Of a stretch of DNA of 16,204 nucleotides, positions 6,432 through 12,831 are shown piece after piece (positions within the stretch are counted from its first letter, which is position 1; each line of letters starts with the position of its first letter). The stretch spans positions 1 through 16,204 of the forward strand of contig DASXEX010000053.1 in NCBI GenBank assembly GCA_036489905.1. The letters are read 5' to 3'. The translations under genes were made by a program, and so were the position numbers. Below the pieces are notes generated by a model. It saw only the letters and a program-made list of their open reading frames with translations. It ran no database searches and was not told the DNA's origin. This DNA comes from JAICLK01 sp036489905 (GTDB lineage Bacteria > Patescibacteriota > Saccharimonadia > Saccharimonadales > UBA4665).

Positions 6432-7883
6432 CTAAGTTTCTTCGTTCGTCGGCATAATCGACTCACCGTAGAGTTTGAGTTCTTCGAGCAAATATTGCTG
6501 ATTTTTGGTCACGCCGGGTGCGGCAGCGAGCGTTTGCAGGCGTTCGAAATATTTGGCGAGCCGGCTTTGCTGGGCGCCGCCGGCAAGTCGTTGCTGGCAG
6601 AATTTTTCCCAATCTCCGCGCTCACCGGGAGTAAGTGCTTCGGGGAAATTGCGCGCTTTGTATAACGATAAGAGCGCTTTCAGGCGGTTGTCGCGGAAGC
6701 TCGGAGCAAGACTGTCGAGCTCGTCCGGATCGGCAGAATGAACGGTTTGCATGCCAGCGCAATCGGCGTCGCTGAAAAATCCGTCGTACAGCTGGGCATC
6801 GACGGCTTGCTCGTCGCCGACAAGTTGCGCCTGTTTTTGCTCGCGGTCGAGCAGGTCGAGTGCTTCCAAAAGTTTGGGCACAAAATCTGCTGATTCCGTG
6901 AGTTTCTTGCTGTTTGCTTCGATAGTTTTTAAGTCTATTTGCAATCGTTTTTGACTTGCTTCATCGAGCACGCTCGGCGGCGCGACAGCCGGACAACGAT
7001 TGAACTGCAAGGTTTTGACCGGCAATTGCGGCCCATTCTCGGCCCGATCTTTTTTCCATCGCCAAGCTTCGACCAATCCTTGCGCCGACATTTTGGCAAA
7101 TTCGCTTGGGTCGTGACGCAAATCGTACACCAGCACGCCCTGTTTTTTGGGATGGTCAGCGAGCATCACCGCAACGGTTGTCTTTTCAAATTCGCTCGGA
7201 TATTTTCCGGAAGTGTAGACGAACGGCTGACGCGCGCCAACCAGCGCCGCGACCTTCTTCTTGTCACGCATGTCTAGCAGAAACCCAAAAAGTTTCGGCT
7301 GCCTGGTTTGGATAAGTTTAGCCAGCGCAATCGTCGCCCGTACATCGACCAAAGCGTCGTGCGCACCGACGTGATCGATCTTATTCACGCTCGTCAAAAG
7401 TTCCAGCCGGTTGCTCGGCCGGCCATCCGGCGCGAACGGCCACTCGATACCTTCCGGCCGAAGAGCACGCGTCATGCGCACCACGTCAAGCAAATCCCAG
7501 CGGCTGCGATTATCCTTCCACTGCCACTCGTACGCATCGTAAAAATTGCGATACTGCAGGTAGCGCATGAATTCGTCATCAAACCGCACCGAATTATACC
7601 CGACGAAAATCGTACCAGGCGTCGCTACTTCTTTTTGAAAATTTTTCAGGAATTCGGCTTCGGTCACGCCGTCCGCAATTGTCTGCTGCGGCGTAATGCC
7701 GGTTACCAAAATCGCGTCCGGATCAGGCAAAACATCCGGCGTCAGTTTAATCAAAACATTCACCGGCTCACCGACCGGCTGCAAATCCATCCCCGTCCGC
7801 TGCCCCGCAAACTGCATCACCCGCGCCGCCCGCGGATTAAACCCCGATGTTTCCAAATCATAAAAGAAAAAACTGCTGGCCAT
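6432..7883 (-). CDS. sbcB: Exodeoxyribonuclease I
   Basis: This is the single-strand 3'-5' DNA exonuclease (ExoI) used in recombination and mismatch repair. At 483 aa it matches the E. coli enzyme (475 aa) over its whole length. The DEDDh active-site residues are in place: D9 and E11 in FYDLETSG, D102 in VRFDDEFM, and H175 and D180 in HDALVDVRATIA. Further family stretches are LLDVVRMTRALRPEGI (131-146) and VDAQLYDGFFSDAD in the C-terminal half. The ATG lies 7 nt from a TGGTATCAT promoter, so the mRNA should be nearly leaderless. Its last 33 coding-region bases recur at 4212-4244. ExoI is best known from Gammaproteobacteria; a horizontal origin is possible but untested. Confidence 0.97.
   Translation of the reverse strand: MASSFFFYDLETSGFNPRAARVMQFAGQRTGMDLQPVGEPVNVLIKLTPDVLPDPDAILVTGITPQQTIADGVTEAEFLKNFQKEVATPGTIFVGYNSVRFDDEFMRYLQYRNFYDAYEWQWKDNRSRWDLLDVVRMTRALRPEGIEWPFAPDGRPSNRLELLTSVNKIDHVGAHDALVDVRATIALAKLIQTRQPKLFGFLLDMRDKKKVAALVGARQPFVYTSGKYPSEFEKTTVAVMLADHPKKQGVLVYDLRHDPSEFAKMSAQGLVEAWRWKKDRAENGPQLPVKTLQFNRCPAVAPPSVLDEASQKRLQIDLKTIEANSKKLTESADFVPKLLEALDLLDREQKQAQLVGDEQAVDAQLYDGFFSDADCAGMQTVHSADPDELDSLAPSFRDNRLKALLSLYKARNFPEALTPGERGDWEKFCQQRLAGGAQQSRLAKYFERLQTLAAAPGVTKNQQYLLEELKLYGESIMPTNEET
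6451..6483. repeat. Direct repeat, right copy (inside the sbcB 3' end)
   Basis: This is the partner of 4212-4244 and encodes the ELKLYGESIMP part of the intact sbcB C-terminus. The exact 18-nt core is at 6466-6483. Confidence 0.8.
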
Positions 7884-7890
7884 CTAGCTC

Positions 7891-7899
7891 ATGATACCA
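7891..7899 (-). promoter_or_regulatory. Extended -10 promoter of sbcB
   Basis: TGGTATCAT matches the TGn-TATAAT extended -10 pattern. It is separated by 7 nt from the ATG at 7883, leaving a predicted leader of 0-1 nt. I see no clear -35. Confidence 0.55.
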
Positions 7900-8001
7900 C
7901 AGAGACGAGCACATCTTTGGACACTAGTCAGTCTTATATTAATTCAGGCAAGTGCGCCATGCAGAGAAAGTGCAAAAACGGTTTAAGAGCCTATTTAATC
8001 A

Positions 8002-8013
8002 CCCTGTACAGGG
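8002..8013. repeat. 12-bp perfect palindrome
   Basis: CCCTGTACAGGG lies between the stop of the 169-aa gene (8034) and the sbcB promoter. No T-run follows on either strand. It may be an operator for a dimeric regulator or a small 3' hairpin. The rest of 7900-8033 shows nothing I can name. Confidence 0.4.
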
Positions 8014-8033
8014 CTTGGCAAACGAAACATAGT

Positions 8034-8543
8034 TCAACTCCTTGCTACTGGTTGAGCAGGATTCATAAGTCGGTCAATTTCTGCAACTAAATAGTCGAGA
8101 GCTCTACCCGAGAACTGCTTACACGTACCTTCGACTATTACGTTTACGTGTGGCTTGCCACTCTCATCCATATAGTGTACTCCCGTTTTTGCGACACCGT
8201 CGCTACCTGCTGTCAGAGGTCTTACCTGGGTCTCGATAATCAGACTAGAATCCGGCTCGAACTCTGTACCGAGCCTCGTATTTTGTATTTCAAAGAACCA
8301 ACAACCACCCTCTGAAAAAACTGTTTTTGCCAAGCCACGAGTCGGCGAGTATTTCTTTTTCCAAGTAGCACGATTTCCGTCGAATGACGTAGCAAAACCA
8401 GGGAACAAGCGAGGGTTATAGGGAGCTCCTGCAATCCTTCGCCACATAGCTTCAGCACTAATAGCTAAATCTTCATGGGTTTTGCCACTTTGTTCTGAAG
8501 TAGCGGGCGCGGGCGCCCTACCACGATCTCCTTTGCCCAGCAT
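8034..8543 (-). CDS. Hypothetical protein, 169 aa, unrecognised
   Basis: I do not recognise this protein. It has no signal peptide or membrane segment. The first 25 residues are polar and probably disordered (rich in Gly, Ala, Pro, Ser), followed by a helix around AEAMWRRIAGA (30-40). A mixed, probably beta-rich region follows with WFFEIQNTRLG (82-92) and SLIIETQVRPL (100-110), and a C-terminal helix ALDYLVAEIDRLM (148-160). The reading frame is supported by a near-consensus promoter, TTGACA-17-TAATAT, set 6 nt before the ATG. The gene stands alone between sbcB and obg, and its -35 box overlaps the obg stop codon. It is cytoplasmic by appearance. No function is claimed. Confidence 0.75.
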   Translation of the reverse strand: MLGKGDRGRAPAPATSEQSGKTHEDLAISAEAMWRRIAGAPYNPRLFPGFATSFDGNRATWKKKYSPTRGLAKTVFSEGGCWFFEIQNTRLGTEFEPDSSLIIETQVRPLTAGSDGVAKTGVHYMDESGKPHVNVIVEGTCKQFSGRALDYLVAEIDRLMNPAQPVARS

Positions 8544-8549
8544 GGAATT

Positions 8550-8578
8550 ATATTAGCATAAGTATCTTCATATGTCAA
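8550..8578 (-). promoter_or_regulatory. Near-consensus promoter of the 169-aa gene
   Basis: A perfect -35 TTGACA (8573-8578), a 17-bp spacer and -10 TAATAT (8550-8555), which also carries an upstream TGC, make this the best sigma-70-type promoter in the window. The -10 ends 6 nt before the ATG, so the predicted start of transcription is the A of the start codon. The -35 overlaps the obg stop (8575-8577). Confidence 0.75.
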
Positions 8579-9852
8579 TATAACAAACCCGTGCGCTTCC
8601 CGACGATTATATCGTTTCCGGGTTTTGCGCCTGCGCGGGAGAGTTCGTGCATGATGCCCATTTTTTTCATGATGTCGCGGAGACGGCGGACGGCTTGGTC
8701 GTTGGTGAAGTCTGTGCGGGCGGCAAATTTTTCGATGCGCTTGCCAGTGACGACGAAGTGGTCTTTTTCTTTGGTAACTTTCCAGGCTTGGTCGTTGTCC
8801 GTAAGTTTGAGCACGGGAATTTCGTCGGCCGGTCTGGACTTTCGGGAGACGGCACGTTTTTGCTTATCGACGGCAGCTTTGACCGCATACAAAAGTTCTT
8901 TGGTGCCGCTGCCGGATTGGGCGGAAATGGCGAAGAGTTGTGTGTTTTTGGGCACAATTTCACGCATTTTTTTCAACAAATCGTCGATGATTTCCTGGTC
9001 GAGGCCGTCGGTTTTGTTGAGCACGACGAGCTGCGGACGCTTGCTCAAATCAACTTTGTACGATTTCAACTCGGTTTGAATCGTCTTGTAGACCGCTGCG
9101 AGATCGTCCTGATACGCGTCGATGAGATGCACGAGCACTTTGGTGCGCTCGATGTGGCGTAGGAATTCGTGGCCGAGGCCTTTGCCGGCCGCCGCGCCTT
9201 CGATCAAGCCCGGAATGTCGGCGAACAGCAGGCTGGTTTTTGCATCGATATCCACGACGCCAAGGTTCGGCGTGATGGTCGTGAACGGATAGTCGGCGAT
9301 TTCCGGCCGCGCGTTGCTGATACGCCCGAGCAAGGTTGATTTGCCGGCGTTCGGCAAGCCGACCAGGCCGACATCGGCGATCATTTTGAGTTCGAGCTGA
9401 GCGCTCAAGCTGTCGCCTGGCTCGCCTTTTTCGGCGAACATTGGCGCCTGCCGCGTGGAGCTGACGAAATGCGCGTTGCCGAAGCCACCCTTGCCGCCTT
9501 TGGCGATGACCACACGCTGACCATCCTCAGTTAAATCGGCCAGATTTTTGCCGGTTTCGTCCGCTACGACTGTGCCGACCGGCACGCTCACGAGCAAATC
9601 TGCGGCGCTCTTGCCGTGCCTGCGGCGCTTGGCTCCGGCTTGACCGTTTTCGGCCTTCAATTCTTTTTGATACCGGAACGCCGCCAAAGTATTTTCATTC
9701 CGGCTGGCCACAAAAATCACGCTGCCACCGTCGCCGCCGTCGCCGCCATCCGGTCCGCCACGGTCAACAAACTTTTCGCGCCGAAAACTCATCGCCCCAT
9801 CGCCACCATCGCCCGCGATAACCTGAACCAAAACTTTATCAATAAAATGCAT
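8575..9852 (-). CDS. obg: Obg-family GTPase (ObgE/CgtA)
   Basis: Obg is a ribosome-associated GTPase needed for 50S assembly and growth control. At 425 aa it has all three parts: the Gly-rich N-terminal Obg fold (1-158, with repeated GGDGG turns near 34-43), the G domain, and a C-terminal OCT domain (about 345-425). G motifs are GLPNAGKST (165-173), the switch-I TT at 191-192, DIPGLIEGA (212-220), NKTD (279-282) and SAQSG (310-314). It is transcribed alone from a -10 box 7 nt before the ATG. Confidence 0.98.
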   Translation of the reverse strand: MHFIDKVLVQVIAGDGGDGAMSFRREKFVDRGGPDGGDGGDGGSVIFVASRNENTLAAFRYQKELKAENGQAGAKRRRHGKSAADLLVSVPVGTVVADETGKNLADLTEDGQRVVIAKGGKGGFGNAHFVSSTRQAPMFAEKGEPGDSLSAQLELKMIADVGLVGLPNAGKSTLLGRISNARPEIADYPFTTITPNLGVVDIDAKTSLLFADIPGLIEGAAAGKGLGHEFLRHIERTKVLVHLIDAYQDDLAAVYKTIQTELKSYKVDLSKRPQLVVLNKTDGLDQEIIDDLLKKMREIVPKNTQLFAISAQSGSGTKELLYAVKAAVDKQKRAVSRKSRPADEIPVLKLTDNDQAWKVTKEKDHFVVTGKRIEKFAARTDFTNDQAVRRLRDIMKKMGIMHELSRAGAKPGNDIIVGKRTGLLY

Positions 9853-9859
9853 TGTTTAT

Positions 9860-9865
9860 AGTATA
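9860..9865 (-). promoter_or_regulatory. -10 box of obg
   Basis: TATACT lies 7 nt upstream of the obg ATG (9852), giving a predicted leader of about 1 nt. There is no extended -10 and no clear -35. Confidence 0.5.
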
Positions 9866-9908
9866 AAACAGACTAGGCCCACTTGGCCATTACTGGTCAC
9901 AGGCTTTT

Positions 9909-10012
9909 GTACTTGAGTACAGCTTGTTCGCAAGGCGAGCACCGCAAGCGAGCCGTACTTTTGGTATGGTGAGCGCGGAGCGCAGGTTTGCGGGCAAAAT
10001 GTGCCAAGTACG
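9909..10012 (-). other. Repeat-rich 3' region of the LysM-CHAP transcript
   Basis: The 167-bp gap between obg and the LysM-CHAP stop carries the palindrome GTACTTGAGTAC (9909-9920) and a 7-bp inverted pair CGTACTT (9954-9960) / AAGTACG (10006-10012) around 45 GC-rich nt. GCGAGC-type units are also repeated at about 9936-9954. No T-run follows, so termination here would not be of the standard intrinsic type. It may be a structured 3' UTR or one copy of a dispersed repeat. Confidence 0.35.
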
Positions 10013-10019
10013 AAAGTCG

Positions 10020-11135
10020 TTAATGCGAAATATAGTTCGGGAAGGTGCTGGCCGAGACCCAGCCGCTGTAGCCGACGGCGCCCCAGCCGGCGAGACCGTT
10101 CATGTCGCGGTATTTTATCATCGTGCCACTGGCGTTCACGGCGTCGACGATTGCCACATGGCCTTCGCCGCCGGCGGCGTACGGCGTTTGTGCAATGGCG
10201 CCAACGCTTGGGCTTGAACTTACCGTCCAGCCGCTGATGCTCGCGTAGTACGACCACGAGCTCGCATTGCCCCAGTTGCTCGGCACGGAGATTTGGCTGG
10301 CGACGTACCAGGTGCAAAAGCCGTAGTCGTAACCGTTCGAGCCGTAAATCGGGCCGGCGCCCCATGGAAAGCCGCCGACAGAAGCAGAAGCAACCGAAAC
10401 ACCGCCGGAACCGGAACCGCCGCCATCACCACCCGGCGTGCCGTTCGGGATGATGATGCGCTCGCCGACTTTCAAACCGGTCAGCTCAGCGTCGTTGTAG
10501 GCAATAATCAATTGTTTGTTGGCGCCGTACGCGGTCGCCAAGCTGGCCGGCGTGTCACCGCGCTTGACCACATACACGATACCGTTTACCGGCGGGATGT
10601 ATAGTTTTTGGCCGGGCAGCACCGTGTTTGCCTCCAGGCCGTTCGACCAGCGGATGCTGTCGGAAGTGACACTGAACTTCGCCGCGATGCTTGCGATCGT
10701 ATCGCCGGCTTTAGCAATATACATTTGGATATCCTTATTCGACTTAAACGCGCTCGCCACGATTTGCGGTTTTGCGACCAAGCTGTCGGAGTTTTGCGTG
10801 ATAGCCAGTTCGGCGTTGACTGAGTCAGCCTGATTAGTCACTGCGGTCGCTTCCGGCAAATGGGTTACTTGCGAAATGTTGACGGCGATATCGGCCGCCG
10901 AGAGCTGGTCGAGCGGATCAATCGCGGTATTGTTGCTCGATCCCGCTGCCACAGATACCAAATTGCCTACCGACGTATTCGATTGCGCCCGAACTACAAG
11001 AATCGCAATCGCGGCAAACAACAGAACGTTGCCGGCAAGCAGCCCATAGCGCACGGCACGGCGGCGTGCAGTCTTGTGCCGCAGCCGCTTTTGGAGTCGC
11101 GAATATACTTGGGTCGGTTGCTCAAGTTGTTTCAA
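10020..11135 (-). CDS. Membrane-anchored LysM-LysM-CHAP peptidoglycan hydrolase
   Basis: From TTG 11135 the protein has 371 aa: a basic cytoplasmic N-terminus, one membrane helix (30-49), a linker, two LysM peptidoglycan-binding modules (about 138-182 and 186-231, each with the GDT motif), a Gly/Ser linker (235-248) and a C-terminal CHAP amidase/endopeptidase domain. The probable catalytic pair is C274 (FCTWYV) and H326 (GHVAIVD); C274 is the only Cys. It should act on the wall outside the membrane. The start is uncertain. TTG 11135 has no Shine-Dalgarno, while the open frame runs back to a TAG at 11181-11183 without ATG, GTG or TTG, and a good GCAGGAG lies 6 nt before an in-frame ATC at 11168, which would add 11 residues. 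The 5' leader is long and folded, unlike most genes here. Confidence 0.9.
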   Translation of the reverse strand: MKQLEQPTQVYSRLQKRLRHKTARRRAVRYGLLAGNVLLFAAIAILVVRAQSNTSVGNLVSVAAGSSNNTAIDPLDQLSAADIAVNISQVTHLPEATAVTNQADSVNAELAITQNSDSLVAKPQIVASAFKSNKDIQMYIAKAGDTIASIAAKFSVTSDSIRWSNGLEANTVLPGQKLYIPPVNGIVYVVKRGDTPASLATAYGANKQLIIAYNDAELTGLKVGERIIIPNGTPGGDGGGSGSGGVSVASASVGGFPWGAGPIYGSNGYDYGFCTWYVASQISVPSNWGNASSWSYYASISGWTVSSSPSVGAIAQTPYAAGGEGHVAIVDAVNASGTMIKYRDMNGLAGWGAVGYSGWVSASTFPNYISH

Positions 11136-11174
11136 CGCGACAATTGATTGGTGCGATGATTGACTGATAAATTG

Positions 11175-11180
11175 CTCCTG
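11175..11180 (-). promoter_or_regulatory. Shine-Dalgarno upstream of the LysM-CHAP frame
   Basis: CAGGAG is the clearest ribosome-binding site in this leader. It is spaced 6 nt from an in-frame ATC (11166-11168) and about 39 nt from the first conventional start, TTG 11135, which is too far for normal initiation. This is why the true start of the gene is in doubt. Confidence 0.5.
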
Positions 11181-11183
11181 CTA

Positions 11184-11296
11184 AACTTGCGGCTGGCTTC
11201 TTAGTTCGTAAAATCGCCCGGAATTTCTCTAATAAGGTCGCTTATTCAGAAGTAACGGACTACCATCACGAACACTCTGCGACACATCCGTTATGT
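11184..11296 (-). promoter_or_regulatory. Structured 5' leader of the LysM-CHAP gene
   Basis: The predicted leader of at least 128 nt to the candidate ATC holds a 7-bp stem TAACGGA (11287-11293 on the minus strand) / TCCGTTA (11253-11259) with a 27-nt loop, followed by a 6-bp hairpin AATAAG-CGAC-CTTATT (11231-11246). I cannot match it to a known riboswitch class. The ydaO (c-di-AMP) class, which often precedes wall-hydrolase genes, is not evident in the conserved positions I could look for. It could be a cis-regulatory RNA or a thermosensor-like element. Confidence 0.4.
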
Positions 11297-11302
11297 TTAA
11301 CG

Positions 11303-11311
11303 ATTATAGCA
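11303..11311 (-). promoter_or_regulatory. Extended -10 promoter of the LysM-CHAP gene
   Basis: TGCTATAAT is identical to the elements before the phzF-like and FtsA/PilM-like genes, but here it lies more than 130 nt from the coding region. It sits just beyond the mltG stop (11348). I see no intrinsic terminator between mltG and this promoter, so some readthrough from the mltG operon is likely. Confidence 0.6.
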
Positions 11312-11347
11312 AAACTACGGCCAGATTCAAGTGCGCTCACCCCTGTC

Positions 11348-12406
11348 CTATTCCGTTCCCGAGCACAATTTGTGGCAATATTGCTGGGTGTAGGACTGAT
11401 GCTGGGCGTATGTCTTGGAAAAATAGGTGTTGCCGTTGTCACCGGTGACAAAATAGAGCCAGTCTGTGTTGGCGGGATGTGCCACCGCGTTCAGCGAGCT
11501 GGCGCTGACATTGCTGATCGGGCCGGGCGGCAAGCCCTTGTGCACGAGCGTGTTGTACGGCGAATCATAGGTTGTGCTTGGTTTTTGGCCGGCTTGAATC
11601 GCGCCGTAAAACGCTGTCACATCGCTCCCGAGCGGCATGTCCGTATGCAAGCGCTTCAGGAAAACTTGCGCCGCTTGGGCGCGGTCATTGTCGTTTGACA
11701 CTTCCTGTTCTACGATTGAAGCCAGCGTCACACCCTGATACACGCTCAGACCTTCCCGGGCGAAGGCGGCGCGGATGTTTGGTGTCAAGGCTTTGGCCAT
11801 TTCGGCAAGCGATTCCTGAACGATGACTTGCGGCTTGGTATTTGCGTTTTTCTGGAACGAGTCCGGGTACAAAAAGCCTTCCAGGCTCGCGCGCGCCGGA
11901 TTGTCGACCAGAGTGGGATTGCCGGCATAGTTGCGGGCATTGAGCGCAGCGGTGACATCGGCGGACTTGAAGCCGGCTTTGACGAAGCCATCACGAATCT
12001 GGTCGATCCGCTTGCCGGGCAAAATGGTCACGTAGTTGGTGGCGATCTCGCCCTTGACAAAAATATTGACGATGTCGGGCACACTCATGCTCGGCCGAAG
12101 TACGTATGTGCCGGCCTGCAGCTCGGAACGCACATTTTGACTGCTGACGTACCACTCAAACACTTCGTTGCTTCTGATGAGCTTGGCCGTCTGCAGCGAC
12201 TTCGCGATGTTGGTCGACGACTCGCCGCTAGTGATCGTGAACAGCGACACCGTGCTGCGGCTGCTGACCGGCAGCAGGTTGTCGTAATACACGCGGCGAA
12301 CCGCGATGGCCGCGACCACGATAATCACCACTACTATGCCAAGCGCGATAAAAACGCGGCGAAGGCGGCGGGCGCGAGAGCTGCGATTGGCTTTATATTT
12401 TTTCAT
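11348..12406 (-). CDS. mltG: Endolytic murein transglycosylase MltG (YceG-like)
   Basis: MltG is an inner-membrane lytic transglycosylase that cuts nascent glycan strands and sets their length. At 352 aa it shows a basic N-terminus, one membrane helix (18-37), a LysM-like stretch (about 52-110) and the YceG catalytic domain. Key motifs are EGFLYPDSF (176-184), LASIVEQE (228-235) with the presumed catalytic Glu at 233, and GLPPGPISN (291-299). Its ATG overlaps the ruvX stop as ATGA and has a good GGGGAG site 4 nt upstream, so it is coupled to ruvX. The C-terminus ends in an unusual CHKLC (344-348), the only two Cys residues, on the outer side of the membrane. Confidence 0.95.
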   Translation of the reverse strand: MKKYKANRSSRARRLRRVFIALGIVVVIIVVAAIAVRRVYYDNLLPVSSRSTVSLFTITSGESSTNIAKSLQTAKLIRSNEVFEWYVSSQNVRSELQAGTYVLRPSMSVPDIVNIFVKGEIATNYVTILPGKRIDQIRDGFVKAGFKSADVTAALNARNYAGNPTLVDNPARASLEGFLYPDSFQKNANTKPQVIVQESLAEMAKALTPNIRAAFAREGLSVYQGVTLASIVEQEVSNDNDRAQAAQVFLKRLHTDMPLGSDVTAFYGAIQAGQKPSTTYDSPYNTLVHKGLPPGPISNVSASSLNAVAHPANTDWLYFVTGDNGNTYFSKTYAQHQSYTQQYCHKLCSGTE

Positions 12407-12831
12407 GTATCTCCCCGTGAGTGCTCGGCGATAAAATCTTCCAAAATATACGTAGCGGCGAGCGCGTCCACGTCTGATTTATTATACACGCCATGCTTGT
12501 CGCGCGACGTCAACTCGGCCTCGGCTTTGACACTTGTCAGCGCTTCGTCTTGCCAAACAATCGGCACTTCGGTATGCTGCTTCAAATTTTCGACAAATGT
12601 TTTGACCGCCCGCGTCTGCGCAGTCTCCTGACCGTCAAGCCCACGCGGCAGCCCGACAACTACCGTTGCCACACGATGCTCGTCGATAAGTTTTTGGATT
12701 TGAGCCAAGATATCCGTCGAGGTCTCGAGCGTCGTCAAAGGCTGCGCGAACCGCACGCCGGCATCCGCCAGCGCAACGCCAATGCGGCGCTCGCCCACGT
12801 CGAGAGCCAGAAATGTCGCGGTACTTTGCAT
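12403..12831 (-). CDS. ruvX: RuvX/YqgF-family RNase H-like nuclease
   Basis: A 142-aa protein of the YqgF family: an RNase H-fold nuclease variously linked to 16S rRNA 5'-end maturation and to Holliday-junction resolution. Motifs are ALDVGERRIGVALAD (9-23) with the first acidic catalytic residue, VVGLPRGLDGQET (58-70), DEALTS (92-97) and a C-terminal KSDVDALAATYILEDF. The usual DERLTT motif reads DEALTS here, with Ala in place of Arg. I chose ATG 12831 because it begins the conserved region and overlaps the upstream stop as TAATG; longer in-frame starts lie inside the previous gene. It is the middle gene of the operon with the 582-aa protein and mltG. Confidence 0.93.
   Translation of the reverse strand: MQSTATFLALDVGERRIGVALADAGVRFAQPLTTLETSTDILAQIQKLIDEHRVATVVVGLPRGLDGQETAQTRAVKTFVENLKQHTEVPIVWQDEALTSVKAEAELTSRDKHGVYNKSDVDALAATYILEDFIAEHSRGDT

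Noticed and set aside
4245..6450. Insertion sequence or prophage as source of the three-gene segment
   Set aside because: I find no transposase, integrase, terminal inverted repeats or short target-site duplications; the flanking repeat is sbcB coding sequence.
7308..8090. 260-codon plus-strand open frame opposite sbcB
   Set aside because: It mirrors sbcB codons, matches no family features and runs into the 3' end of the next gene.
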